64,000 nt of DNA from Onthophagus taurus (taxonomy: Eukaryota > Arthropoda > Insecta > Coleoptera > Scarabaeidae), in NCBI RefSeq assembly GCF_036711975.1, contig NC_091968.1, positions 17,546,001-17,610,000 of the forward strand, in the 5' to 3' direction. Shown here in pieces: positions 33,573 to 44,965 of the stretch. Below the pieces are notes generated by a model that did no database searches, was not told the DNA's origin, and saw only the letters and a list, made by a program, of their open reading frames with translations. Within the stretch, counting starts at the first letter, position 1. The number at the start of each line of letters is the position of its first letter. Made by a program: the position numbers and the translations under genes.

Positions 33573-34669
33573 CTAGTTTTCTAATAAATAAGGTATGATC
33601 GGTTGTAGTGCAGTTACAGTTAAATAAATTGTATATGATACAAACAGATACAATGCATAATTGGAAACTTTATAATCAATATAGTTTATTTTATATTTTG
33701 GACGATGTAAACGAATAGTTTGAAAAACAATACTTTTTTGGCAATTAACTTTGTGCAAATCTTTAGTTATAAATTTTCCATGAAAAATGCAGTGAAAATG
33801 TAATACAATTCTGTTCCCCAATGAAGTTGTTTTGGTCATTTTATTAATATATAAGAATAGAATTACCTGAAAATATATAGTAGTCAAAAATTTTCCAAAA
33901 ATTTAGAAACATTCGAAATACTCACGGTTCTTAGAATATCTAATAATGCTATTATTACTGCTTCTTTCGTTTTCTCGACCATAATTATAAAATAGATAGC
34001 ATTCATCGAAATCGAACAATTCGAAATAAAAATTATCATCATATGATCGCCAAACGTACTGTTGAATTTTTCAACAATTTCAAATAAAGCAGTATATAAT
34101 ACAATAATATCTTTGTTTTCTAATAATTCCTCTTTTAAAATATTTTCCAATGCTTTATACTTGTGATGAATGCTTTCCATGGCAAAAATGATCGTGGATC
34201 CTATTAAAAATGCTTGTATATCTAGCACTACGTCAATTATCCATTCTCTAAAGTGACCTGTCGCGTCGTATAACATCACTGCCAACCAAACTATTAAAAA
34301 TAAACTTGATATCGTAAAGAAGTTATTCTTTGGTCTAATTATAGCTTCTGTTTTAGTTAAAAGGTTTAAAAAATCAACCCAATTTTTTGTATTACTCACA
34401 TTAAAGTTGTAAATAAAATAAATATTTATTAAATGTAGTTCCACTCCTATTATCATGAGAAAATATTCGTGAAGCTGACTATACCGTATAGCGTTGTTTA
34501 GTATGTAGTGCCATAATTCGATAATTAAATATAGCAAATGAATACATGACACACCTTTAAAGAAATTTGTGTATATTATATCCTGTTTTTTTAACGAATA
34601 CATCGGTAAAATACCGAAAATATTTATTATAAATTGTAAACGCGTAAACATAGATGTTGTTATACCCAT
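33573..34669 (-). CDS. Gustatory-receptor-like 7-TM protein
   Basis: Two exons: 33926-34669 (248 codons) and 33573-33866 (97 codons plus stop), joined in phase 0 by a 59-bp intron (donor GTGAGTATT, acceptor TTTTCAG), total 345 residues. At least six hydrophobic segments are visible (for example FIINIFGILP, LLYLIIELWHYIL, YFLMIIGVELHLINIYFIY, SLFLIVWLAVMLY, FISNCSISMNAIYFII, NYALYLFVSYTIYLTVTAL). The C-terminal end has the pattern of insect gustatory receptors (7tm_7): a phase-0 intron and a last helix reading YTIYLTVTALQ where TYLVILLQF-like sequence is usual. Such receptors are ligand-gated cation channels in taste neurons. It is intact. The ligand cannot be guessed. An odorant receptor is less likely. 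Confidence 0.75.
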
Positions 34670-35003
34670 TTTTAAAAACGTATTAATTTTTCCTGCAAAG
34701 TTGCAATTAAAATATCGTTAAGTATATGAATAAGTAATAAAGTTAGAAAAGGACTTATTTTAATAATAATAAATAATATATTTTATTTGATTTTAATCCG
34801 TTACCAAGGTCATAAAAGATAACGATGTATACACTTATTCCGGAACCAAGTCTTTCTTCAATTTTACCCATTTATCTTTTTTCGTTGATTATGTCCATTT
34901 TCGCAACAATATATTACCTTAACAACATTACCCTAACATTAATTTTTATGGAATCAAGTTAGGATACGCACACGACTGGGCGCTTACTTTTCTTTTCATA
35001 AAA
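34670..35003. other. Upstream region of the receptor gene
   Basis: 334 bp between the receptor start and the 9-bp duplication of the 6.4-kb element. AT-rich with short tandem AATAAT words; no coding frame. The last part (about 34980-35012) belongs to a mariner-type fragment that continues at 41401. Confidence 0.5.
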
Positions 35004-35012
35004 AATATTATT
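34980..35012 (+). mobile_element. Mariner-type element fragment, split by the 6.4-kb transposon
   Basis: CTTTTCATAAAAAATATTATT here continues at 41401 after removal of the 6388-bp element and one duplication, giving a sequence that matches in inverted form 41720-41930. Confidence 0.6.
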
Positions 35013-36235
35013 ACCCGTGCGACGATAGCAACAAACCTCCCAGCAACAAACTTTTACCCGTAATTTCCTATCTACTGTCTTAGCTAATATCTTTCTTATA
35101 ATTAGGGATAGCGAAAAACTAAATGTACCACTTGAAAGCTTGAATCTTTCTCTATCTAAAACCGGGTTTCCGTCTGCCGATTGATATTAAGATCAATAAA
35201 AAATGAAGAACACCGCGCTGTACTTAAAATAGCTCAAAATTACCAAAGTTCAAGGCCTTGTGCAATTGTTATGAAACCGAATTTTAAAAAACTGTTATCA
35301 CAGTCAGAAAGGGCGCTCCTTCAGCTATCTTAATCCGGGTTTTCGTCGGTCAATATCTATCGGCGTCATGCTTAAATCACCCTTAATGTCCATCCCTACA
35401 CGCAGAAACGCTTAAATACTCTTCCTCTAAACAACTTTCTTATTTGATAGGGAGAAAACTATAGAAACATATCTATCTTATGGAAAATTTTCTCCTCTTT
35501 CTAGTGATGTATAACACGCGGCGATCACGCGCTTGCACACGTACATTTTTGGCCAAAAACTGCTAAATTCACACGTTTTAGCCATTCTTAAACCCTGTTC
35601 GGGTCGATAACTTTCTTATATGAGCAGGAGAAAACTCTAGAACCATATCCATCTTATCGAAAATTTCCTGCTCTTTCTAGTGATGTATAACACGCGGCGA
35701 TCACACGTTTGCACAAGTACATTTTTGGCCAAAAACTGCTAAATTCATAGGTTTTAGCGATTTTTAAACCTTGTTCGAGTCGATAACTTTCTTATATGAG
35801 CAGGAGAAAACTCTAGAACCATATCTATCTTATTGGAAATTTCCTGCTCTTTCTAGTGGTGTATAACACGCGGCGATCACACGTTTGCACAAGTACATTT
35901 TTGGCCAAAAACTGCTAAATTCATACGTTTTAGCGATTTTTAAACCTTGTTCGAGTCGATAACTTTCTTATATGAGCAGGAGAAAACTCTAGAACCATAT
36001 CTATCTTATCGGAAATTTCCTGCTCTTTCTAGTGGTGTATAACACGCGACGATCACGCGCTTGCACAAGTACATTTTTGACCAAAAACTGCTACATTCAT
36101 ACGTTTTAGCGATTTTTAAACCTTGTTCGGGTCGATAACTTTCTTATATGAGCAGGAGAAAACTCTACAACGATAACAATCTTATCCAAAATTTTTTGCT
36201 GTTTCTAATGGTGTATAATACATATCTACCATCCA
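35013..36235 (+). repeat. Left terminal inverted repeat with 176-bp tandem units
   Basis: The first 460 bp are single-copy within the arm and match 41400-40940 inverted. From about 35490 the word CACGCG or its variants recurs at 35515, 35691, 35867 and 36043, that is every 176 bp, with phrases such as TTTTTGGCCAAAAACTGCTA and TATATGAGCAGGAGAAAACT in each unit. The innermost unit is degenerate. Confidence 0.9.
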
Positions 36236-36836
36236 TTGTACTAGCATCTTTTTGCCGCAAAGCGACCCACATGTATGTACGTATTTCCAATTTTCGATTC
36301 GCCTAAACTCGTCAACTAAGGCGTCATGTTGACGGATGACGTAAGTGTAACTGGTGCCACCAAGGAATAGTTACTGTAGAGTATCTTGTGGCTGTTTTTA
36401 TAATTTCGTTAACTTCGAACACTCGTAGAGCGCATTTCGTCAGATCGAACTATTGGTTTTGAAGTAGTATTGCTCGTTTCATATTGTTGCCTTTTTTTAC
36501 ATCTTCTTTATAATAATTATTGTTTCTTCGTTCTATTGCTGTTAATAAGTTTCGTTGACTAGGATTTTGTATATATTTCACTTCTATTCTTGGTGCTTTG
36601 GATAAGATTCTGTTTTTTTCGTCGTTCCTTATAATAATAATTATTATAACGTTTCTTCGTTATATTCTTATTAATAAGTTTTGTTAACTTTAGGATTTTG
36701 TATATATTTCGCTTTCGTTCTTGGTGTTTTGAATAATATTCTGTTTTTTTTGTCGTTATTTTGTTTTATTTTGATTTCTTAGTGGTGTTTTTTTTCGTTA
36801 ATATAATTAACTTTTTATTCGATATTCGCTTTAGTT

Positions 36837-38870
36837 TTGGGGTTACAGAGTATTTCTTCAACATCTTTATACTCCTATAAGATGCGTACAAAAAAGGATT
36901 ATAGTGTAATTAGTACTGTTTTGCAAAAATATTTTGACAGTCTAGATACACTATTGTCAGATGCCAATACACAGCATCCTGCGATAATTGAGGCTTCATC
37001 CATTTTTTTCGGTAATAGCAATTACTCAAACCGCAATCTTGTTATGCGGCTTATAAAGGGTGATTTTGGCAACGTCATTGAGGCATTTATATCCTCAATA
37101 AAAGGTAAATGTTTGTCCGAATCAAAAACAGAAAATGTTAGTAGTGATTGTCCTCAAATCGCTTCGCCTCTAAAAACTGTATTTAATGCAGGGCAATCCA
37201 CTCAACCATGTTATAAAGCTTTACCACTTGGTACAGAAAATTTAAATAAGTCTTGTACATCTTTAGGGAAAGGATCCTACTCAATGTGCAGTATATGTGA
37301 AGGCAGTTTCTATTTAGAATCCGACGAAGCACAATATTTGTATAATGATGACAAAACTCCAAACGCTTTAACATTTCTTCTAAAGGAAAAAATAAAGGTA
37401 GTGAATTCTACATGTACATTAAATATTAAGAAAAAACATTATTCAGCACAAAAAGTTCTTGGAAGATTTACGCTTACTGTGGTCATATTTCGTGTAAGAA
37501 ATTTTTGTTACATGTTGAATTACTAGATACTAAATGGCAAGTTAAAGTATTTAGCACGTCTTTAAATTTCAACCATACAGAACAATTAACGCGTTATGTA
37601 AGAGGAATTGAACGAACACTGATTGGCGAAAGTATGAAAGGTCGTACCGCCCTTAGTATGAGGTTAAAGCATATACAAGACTTGCCTGAAAGCAATGTTC
37701 ACTGCAAAAATCTTGGAAATGTTAAGGGTTCGTCTGTCTATAGAAAGATAAAGACGGAGTCTTTAAAACGCCTAGATAGAGGTGAGGATGACATATTAGA
37801 CGTAATATTAATGCAAAGAGCACACGCGGAGTATCTGCAATTTGTGGGGCAACCATTAACCGTATATATTTTTAGTAAACCACAAGTTAAAGTTTTAATG
37901 AATCTTAAAAATGTTACATTGCACTTAGATGCTACTGGTAGTGTAGTGAGGAAGCCTATTCCATCCAGTAAACGTGTTTTATACTATGCAGGTGTAGTAG
38001 CATTGTTGCCAAATTGTAGAGTACTTCCCGTTGTTGAATTAATATCATGCTAACATGATCAAGCAGCTATAACATCCTGGCTGTTGTCTTTCAAGCATTA
38101 CTGCACGTTAAATTACAAATGGCCACTATTTTCAAATGTCGTGACAGACTTCAGTTTTGCGATTTTAAATGCAACGATGATGGTCTTTAATTGCACTACT
38201 GTGCTAGATTATTTAAAATACGCTTATAAAGTTGTTGCAAATGGTTTACAAGAAGATGCAACCGTTACACACATTCAGCTTTGTTGTGCTCATGTACATA
38301 AAAATATGTATCAGTTAGTTAATACTCATTATAAAACAAAACACACGAAGTTATTTTTAAAGCGAATTCTTAATGATTTATTAAATGCTCAAGATTTTAA
38401 ATATATTGAGATTATCGTAAAAGAAATTGCAAACCTCACACTTTCTCCCGATAAAACGGAAAAAACAGAATCCTCGTTTGAGTTTTTGAGCGATATACTT
38501 GCAAAGACTGTGAAGATGGATGAGAATAAGGATGAAGTTAATATATCTAACCCCACTGAATTATACGCAGATGACGAAATTAATGTCAATAGCAGTCTAT
38601 ATGCATCGTCTCCGTTCTACACGCACTTCTTAAAAATTATTAATGAAGTAAAAACTATACACTCCCTCAATAAAGTAAAATGTGTAAATGAATTTTATTC
38701 GTAGAATTTTCTTGAAAAATTTTTAAATGTGTATTTGGCATATTTACCGCTTTGGTGTGTAGTGTTAGCGAAAAAACGAGAAAGCAATGCATGAGAACCA
38801 ATATTTTAAATGGTGCCTTGCATAATAAGTGTTCTCGATTCATTAGAAAAGTTAGAGAATACGTTTTGGG
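36837..38870 (+). pseudogene. Mutator-like transposase part (broken)
   Basis: The N-terminal ~210 codons are unrecognised except for a CSICEG pair. A one-base shift at about 37476 precedes a CGHISCKKFLLHVEL zinc-like motif. The DDE-type core follows: LHLDATGSVVRKP (first Asp), VLYYAGVVALL, then LISC with TAA at 38051-38053 in the same frame, HDQAAITSWLLSF, VVTDFSFAILNATM (second Asp) and HIQLCCAHVHKN. A stop TAG at 38702-38704 and a shift near 38790 break the C-terminal part (YLAYLPLW, then RTNILNGAL), where the acidic third residue should lie. Such proteins cut both ends of the element. Four lesions make it dead. Confidence 0.75.
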
Positions 38871-39795
38871 TGTTACAAAAGAACATTTATTGGGTATTGA
38901 AAAAGACCGTTGTGCACGTACATACAGAATGAAACGTAAACTATCTTCAAATGAAGACTTACAGGAAGAAATGTGGTGCAAAAAAAGAAAATCAAGTCAA
39001 AAAAATTATCCGAAGAAAACACTTTTATCAAAACAGTACAAACATAAAACTTATCATAAACTATCCAAAGATTATGTCGTATTTACATTTTTAAACTTAA
39101 AATTATATTACTCTAGTTATGAAACACTTTTAATTTCCACTAACCCGTTTAATATCTACTTGGACAATTTTATAATAGAACACTACTTTGAAATATTAGC
39201 GCAGTTACATAAAAACAATAATATTAAAATATTTCCCTGTCAACCTCTTGTATCGATAAGAGAAATAACGGTTCGACCTGCACCACATGTTTCATGTTTA
39301 ATTTTTCCATTAAACGTGAACAACAACCATTGGTGTTTAGCCGTTGCCAATATAAATACTCATACGTTTTTTGTCCTCGATCCTCTGCATTGTTTAAGTA
39401 AGCAGACTTCTCTTGAATATTTATCATTGTTTGAAACTATTCTGAAGCCAATATCACGTCCGCACCCATTCATCAAATACAAATTAATAGAAATTTCAGA
39501 CTATCCCAAACAACAAGATTGTTACAATTGTGGCGTTTACATATGCCATTATGTTGAATGCTTACTATCTGAAAAACCATTTTGTAGCATAAATCCTACA
39601 TCCTATAGGAAGCAAATACGAAACACAATTGAAAAACATAATGATAAAACTCAAGAACACTGCTTGTATTGCTCAGAAAAAGAGGCAGATATAATCTGTA
39701 AAAAGTGTGGTCAATACATCCACAGAGACTGTAGCCCAGCAAAACTTTTACTTATCAAAACCAGTCAACCATATTTTTGCGAATTATGTTCATAA
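38752..39795 (+). pseudogene. Ulp1-type cysteine protease with PHD-like zinc finger (transposon-encoded)
   Basis: Open for 347 codons. Residues about 120-290 have the Ulp1/C48 fold: NNNHWCLAVANIN (His), TFFVLDPLHC (Asp) and PKQQDCYNCGVYICHY (Gln and catalytic Cys), so the full catalytic set is present. The C-terminal 45 residues hold a zinc finger: CLYCSEKEADIICKKCGQYI, then HRDC, then CELC, arranged like a PHD or RING. Ulp1 proteases remove SUMO or ubiquitin-like proteins. The frame starts at an internal Met and is probably the C-terminal half of the transposase protein, separated by a frameshift near 38790. A transposase linked to Ulp1 is known from some plant and fungal Mutator-like elements. 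Confidence 0.8.
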
Positions 39796-40189
39796 ATTAT
39801 AAAAAAAAATTTCTAAAAGAAAACTGCAATGTTATACACTGACTTCTTGACTGACAAAACTTCTTGTAATGATATAACGAAAGTAATATTGACTCAAATG
39901 TGTCCGTATACAATAAAACCCACCCAGACCTGTATTAATACCTGTTACTCATATCGCCATTGTATTCGCTAAGTATCGCTCAGTATTTCTTACGTGCGAA
40001 TTATCCAAGGTTGGTTTTGTTACTTGTTAAGTTTACCACAATATGCAAATGTTATTACCAATTTATCATCTTATCACAGCCCACAATAAAGCAAATTTTT
40101 TCCCAATGTCTTCAATACGATAAATGGTGGGTTTCCTTGTACAGTCACAAATGGGACTTAACTAGAAACAGAAAAATCCGTAACGTTAG
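39796..40189 (+). other. 3' region of the Mutator-like element
   Basis: From the stop at 39795 to the inner edge of the right arm. Contains CAATAAA at about 39910 that could be the polyadenylation signal. No other feature. Confidence 0.4.
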
Positions 40190-41400
40190 TAGTTTTTGGC
40201 CAAAAACTTACTTGTGCAGGCGCGTGATACACCACTAGAAAGAGCAGGAGATTTCCGATAAGATAGATATGGTCATATAAGAAAGTTATCGACTCGAACA
40301 AGGTTTAAAAATCGCTAAAACATATGAATTTAGCAGTTTTCGGCCAAAAATGTACTTGTGCAAACGTGTGATCGCCGCGTATTATACACCACTAGAAAGA
40401 GCAGGAAGTTTTCGATAAGATAGATATGGTTCTAGAGTTTTCTCCTGCTCATATAAGAAAGTTATCGACTCGAACAAGGTTTAAAAATCGCTAAAACGTA
40501 TGAATGTAGCAGTTTTTGGCCAAAAATGTACTTGTGCAAGCGCGTGATCGTCGCGTGTTATACACCACTGGAAAGAGCAGGAAATTTCCGATAAGATAGA
40601 TATGGTTCTAGAGTTTTCTCCTGCTCATATAAGAAAGTTATCGACTCGAACAAGGTTTAAAAATCGCTAAAACGTATGAATGTAGCAGTGTTTGGCCAAA
40701 AATGTACTTGTGCAAGCGCGTGATCGTGGCGTGTTATACACCACTGGAAAGAGCAGGAAATTTCCGATAAGATAGATATGGCTCTAGAGTTTTCTCCTGC
40801 TCATATAAGAAAGTTATCGACCCGAACAGGGTTTAAGAATGGCTAAAACGTGTGAATTTAGCAGTTTTTGGCCAAAAATGTACGTGTGCAAGCGCGTGAT
40901 CGCCGCGTGTTATACATCACTAGAAAGAGGAGAAAATTTTCCATAAGATAGATATGTTTCTATAGTTTTCTCCCTATCAAATAAGAAAGTTGTTTAGAGG
41001 AAGATTATTTAAGCGTTTCTGCGTGTAGGGATGGACATTAAGGGTGATTTAAGCATGACGCCGATAGATATTGACCGACGAAAACCCGGATTAAGATAGC
41101 TGAAGGAGCGCCCTTTCTGACTGTGATAACAGTTTTTTAAAATTCGGTTTCATAACAATTGCACAATGCCTTGAACTTTGGTAATTTTGAGCTATTTTAA
41201 GTACAGCGCGGTGTTCTTCATTTTTTATTGATCTTAATATCAACTTATCGGTTTTAGATAGAGAAAGACTCAAGCTTTCAAGTGGTGTATTTAGTTTTTC
41301 GCTATCCCTAATTATAAGAAAGATATTAGCTAAGACAGTAGATAGGAAATTACGGGTAAAAGTTTGTTGCTGGGAGGTTTGTTGCTATCGTCGCACGGGT
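40190..41400 (-). repeat. Right terminal inverted repeat with 176-bp tandem units
   Basis: Inverted copy of 35013-36235. It has four to five 176-bp units (each with TTTTTGGCCAAAAATGTACT and AGTTTTCTCCTGCTCATATA); the innermost one lacks the TCTAGAGTTTTCTCCTGCT stretch, so the two arms are not identical. The outer 460 bp are well conserved. Both arms carry short ATG frames that are not genes. Confidence 0.9.
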
Positions 41401-41935
41401 AATATTATTGCCTGTTTTTCTGCAAAAAACGCATTATTTAAAAAATTCATACTGTCGTATGTTATTTGTATTTCCTCCAAAATAATTTAACGACTTTGGT
41501 AGAAGATGTGTCACTCATCATCTACAGAGACATGTGGTTTCAACAAGATGGTTTGCACAACTAGTAAAAAGATCTTTTCTGCGACGATACAGAGCTTGTA
41601 TTAGTGCCGACGGCAAACAATTTGAGCATTTGCTTTAGTTTTAAGAAAATAATGCAATAAAATTAATAATAAATAAATTAATAATCCCTTTTGTTTAATT
41701 TTGTCTTTAGGTTAACCTGATTCGAAACAGTCCTTTTGAAAGACATAAGGACAACCATCTTGTTGAAACCACATTTTGCAGTTCGTAGATATCGAGTGGC
41801 ACATCTTCTAACAAAGTTAAGAGGAAATAAAAAGTAAATACAAATAGCATACGAAAGTATGAATTTTTTAAATAACGTGTTTTATTTTTTTGCAGAAAAA
41901 CAGGCAATAATATTTTTTATGAAACGAAAAATGGT
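41401..41935. mobile_element. Head-to-head mariner-type transposase fragments
   Basis: 41401-41570 (plus strand, together with 34980-35012) and 41720-41935 (minus strand) are inverted copies of about 170 bp. Both carry VVLYLYFL-type text followed on the minus strand by LLEDVPLDIYELQN and a segment resembling the WFQQDG box of mariner-type transposases (GTGGTTTCAACAAGATGG). No complete transposase frame. The two copies are separated by an AT-rich 150 bp. The 9-bp duplication of the Mutator-like element lies in the left copy. Confidence 0.55.
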
Positions 41936-42067
41936 TAATGTTGTACTATTTTGGAAACTTGACTGAACAGGCCATCTTTTAAAATTACTTGCCAAAGGTG
42001 CTGTATTACTCTTTTTTTAAGAAATCATTTAATAGACATAAATTCTTTTAACCTTAACTCGATCAAA

Positions 42068-43848
42068 TACATATTTTGCTGGTCTGTGAACAGTCTTACA
42101 CTCGAATAAGGGTTTGTCTAACACTGCTCCCTTCCAGAGTGTCGAACTGCTGCCAGCGTCTCAATCCTTCATAATTTCTACTGCCTTTTGATGGTTACCA
42201 ATGCCACTTCCTGAATACTACCTGAATATGTAGGTTGATTGGTGGTAAATTTAACATGACTTCCATGGCCGCTGTGGGGGTTGATCGCAGCTGTAACATA
42301 TAGACACGCGAGTCTCTTTATTCTATTAAGTGCAGTGATGGCGGTAGACTTAGAAGTTCTAGTCCACCATACCACCGCACCGTAGGTTAGCATTGGTCGA
42401 ACTACGGCAGTGTAAATCCACAGGACTATCTTGGGGGACAAACCCCAAGTCCTTCCGACAACCTTCTGGCACTGGCCGAAAGCGACACAAGCTTTATTAA
42501 CTCTATTATCTAGGTGACATTTCCACGTTAACTTACTGTCTATTATTAAGTCCAAGTACTTAACTTCTGTAGACAGTTTATGTGGAGTTTTAGCGAGCAT
42601 TGGCAGTCTAGGCAGAGTTGGGTAGTATCCGGATACAGAATCCGGATACTTCTTGAGTATCCGATACTCTGTATCCGGATACTTTTCAAATTTGGTATCC
42701 GATATTCGATATCCTCGACTAAACCTGAAAGTATTCGGTATCCGGATACTTTTTCGGTGTTCGGATACCTTTTAATTAAGTTTTTTTTATTTCCTATTCT
42801 ATTATTACACACGTACATATACACCAGAGTGTTTGAATCCCCATTTTCTTTTCTTTTTCTTCTACTATTGTACATCTTTTGTAACTACATCAATAATTGT
42901 GGCTTTCCATGTTGGAAGTTAGTTGTTCTTCTCTTTTATTATTGTGGGAAAATCGAGGGCTCTCTCTCCGATTAAAATTTGTAGACTACATTTCCCCTTT
43001 TAGAAAAAATTCAAAGAACTCATTCCCTAGCAAGTGCACACTAAATTTCCTCAGCGAGACACCACTCGGGAAAAATATAGGAGAAAAGATTAGGAGTCAC
43101 TGATGACAATATATTAATTTAACAATAATTTAGGTCATTTTAAAAGTATCCGAAAACTACCGGATACATGTATCCGGATACTTGTATCCGGTAGTTTTAT
43201 GGAGTAAGTATCCGTACTTTTTTAAAAAAGTATCCGGATACATTGTAAGTATCCGGTATCCGGTACTCGAATACTTTTTTCCTGTATCCGTCCCAGCTCT
43301 GAGTCTATGATTGCCAATGTTGCGCATGCGTGTAATAGAACCATCTCTGTCTTTTTGGATTGACGGAAAGGGACTCTATATTACACCAATTCTCAATTAG
43401 ATTGAGCACATTAACATAGTTGCCTCTTGTAAAGATTGTTAGGTCATCTGCGTAGCCAACGGTTTTAAAACCGATTTAGGCGTTTCATGAGGCTATCGCG
43501 GGTGAGATTCCACAAAAGTGGAGAAAGTACTCCCCCTTGCGGACAACCTCTAGTAACAACCCCTTGAAGAGTGGCCTGGCCAGCCCGTTATTTGAGGACT
43601 CTATATCTTAGAGTGCTCTCAATCTAGCCGCACAGGGCCAGAGGTACGTTATGCTCTAAACAGGCGTCGTTAATTGTGGTCCAGTGCACCGCCGACGCAA
43701 CTGATCATTGAGTGAAGAGCCGTCAGCGTGACCTTTCCCTGGGTGTAAGCATGTTGACTAGAGTCCAGTGACTTGTTACGCAGATAGGAGTCTCTAATGT
43801 AACGGTCGCAAAGCCTTTCCTTTCAAAGAAGTTTCTCGCCCACGTGAG
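42068..43848 (-). pseudogene. LINE reverse transcriptase (inverted, broken)
   Basis: Minus-strand RT pieces. From about 43840: a fingers/palm segment (SYLRNKSLDSSQHAYTQGKV), a box before the active site near 43540, VGYADDLTIFTRG at about 43465-43425 (catalytic YADD), then after the MITE the thumb from 42600: EVKYLDLIIDSKLTWKCHL and KIVLWIYTAVVRPMLTYGAV. It is broken by several stops in the right part and by the MITE. It ends at 42068 in the linker that should join RNase H. Confidence 0.8.
42613..43301. mobile_element. hAT-type MITE with TATCCGGATA palindromes
   Basis: Left end CAGAGTTGGG at 42613, right end CCCAGCTCTG at 43301, inverted copies with one difference. The 8 bp outside are AGTCTAGG (42605-42612) and AGTCTATG (43302-43309), differing at one base. 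Both flanks (about 42620-42760 and 43140-43285) are dense with GTATCCGGATAC-like palindromes. No transposase is encoded, so it is non-autonomous. Length 689 bp. hAT elements have 8-bp duplications and this type of end. Confidence 0.8.
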
Positions 43849-44640
43849 TTCCACAGTAGTAGATGGACACAAAACCTTTAAGATCTACACTGATGGTTCA
43901 AGAAGACGAAACGGTGCAGACGTGGGGTCTTCTCTCACGATCCCCGGATTCGCCTCTCGGAACCTTTAGGGTCAGGCACCACCGTCATACAAGCGGAACT
44001 GACTGCTATTAAACTTGCTGCTGACTACATTGCTGATTCCAAACTTTCAAACTGATCAAGCGGGGTAAGTGTTTTACTATTTTTACAGACAATAGACAAT
44101 CTCTTTTAGCTTTAAGCAGAGTTATTATAACGTCTGCATTAGTAATGGATTGTCACACAGGACTGGAGGAGGCCGTGAAATATAATCGTGTTAAAATCCA
44201 GTGCGTTACAGGGCATTCTGGCTCCAAGGGTAACAATCACGCGGACAGGCTGGCCAAACGTACTGCCGGTAGAGCGTGCTGTGCACCCGAGCCGATAATT
44301 ACCCCCTCTTTAGCAACTTATATCGAGTCGATTAAGCGCATTATCCACAAAAAATTGTTAAACGGATGGGAACGAACCCCGGACGTCATGTCACCAAGGA
44401 ATTGTTAAAATATCCTTCATCCACAACAGCTCAGTTCTTCGTAGGGCTTGGTAAAAGTGTTTTTCACACTGCCACAGGTCTCCTCACGGGATACTGTAAG
44501 GTAAATAAACATCTTCACAACATGAAGCTTGCTGATTCCCCTCTCTATCGAGCTTGTGAACAGGATGATAAAACGGTCAAACACCGACCTCAGAATGAGG
44601 ACCTTCGGGGAGAAATGCCCAACAGTTGATATCAGTACGC
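43849..44640 (+). pseudogene. LINE RNase H and C-terminal region (sense, broken)
   Basis: Plus strand from about 43860: KTFKIYTDGSRRRNGA (first Asp), VIQAELTAIKLAADYIADSK after a frame change (Glu), then in the 44145-44408 frame KIQCVTGHSGSKGNNHADRL (His and Asp). Another shift leads into TAQFFVGLGKSVFHTATGLL and the zinc-like C-terminal part, to 44629. This belongs to the same element as the inverted RT on the left. Confidence 0.8.
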
Positions 44641-44965
44641 ACCTCTGGCAGATATCCTAACCTTTGGCAAATCCTTAGGCTGGTTAATATGACCAGAGTG
44701 TGTAATGGAAGGATGCACAAGGAGCCTAATGGGGCCTAAGTGTGGTGTGCGATTACGCACGCATTCCCGAATCCATATAGATACATACAACTCGATCAAA
44801 CTAATATTTTTTTTCGGTAAACTTACGACTTTTGTTGTTTGATTTGTGACTTTTATAGTAGCAACTAGCATAATTAACAGGGATTCCATTATTAAAAAAA
44901 TCACTATTCAAGATAGTGATTAGTAGTATACTCTTCCACATCCAGATTGGTTTTTATGACAGTCA

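Larger units (their letters stand above)
35013..41400. mobile_element. Mutator-like transposon with Ulp1 protease gene
   Basis: Ends: ACCCGTGCGACGATAGCAAC at 35013 and its complement ending at 41400. Directly outside on both sides is AATATTATT (35004-35012, 41401-41409), a 9-bp target duplication typical of Mutator-like elements. The terminal inverted repeats are about 1.2 kb and contain tandem 176-bp units. The inner 3.9 kb carries a plus-strand gene (36837-39795) for a transposase joined to a Ulp1-type protease and a zinc finger. The length is 6388 bp. Confidence 0.9.
42068..44788. mobile_element. LOA/R1-group LINE, inverted 5' half (twin-primed)
   Basis: Flanked by AACTCGATCAAA on both sides (42056-42067 and 44789-44800), a 12-bp target duplication. 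Left of about 43848 the RT is on the minus strand; right of it the RNase H is on the plus strand, with the 3' end at 44788. The 3' UTR has GGGGCCTAAGTG and a (ATAC)-type tail like the copy at 22861-27120. The RT part is interrupted by the MITE at 42613-43301. Confidence 0.85.

Noticed and set aside
41091..41273. 60-codon minus-strand frame in the right arm of the Mutator-like element
   Set aside because: It occurs in the inverted repeat, is short and has no motif; the matching place in the left arm differs.
42546..42975. Overlapping 109- and 131-codon frames rich in YPD/IRI words
   Set aside because: They are translations of the TATCCGGATA palindromes of the MITE on both strands.
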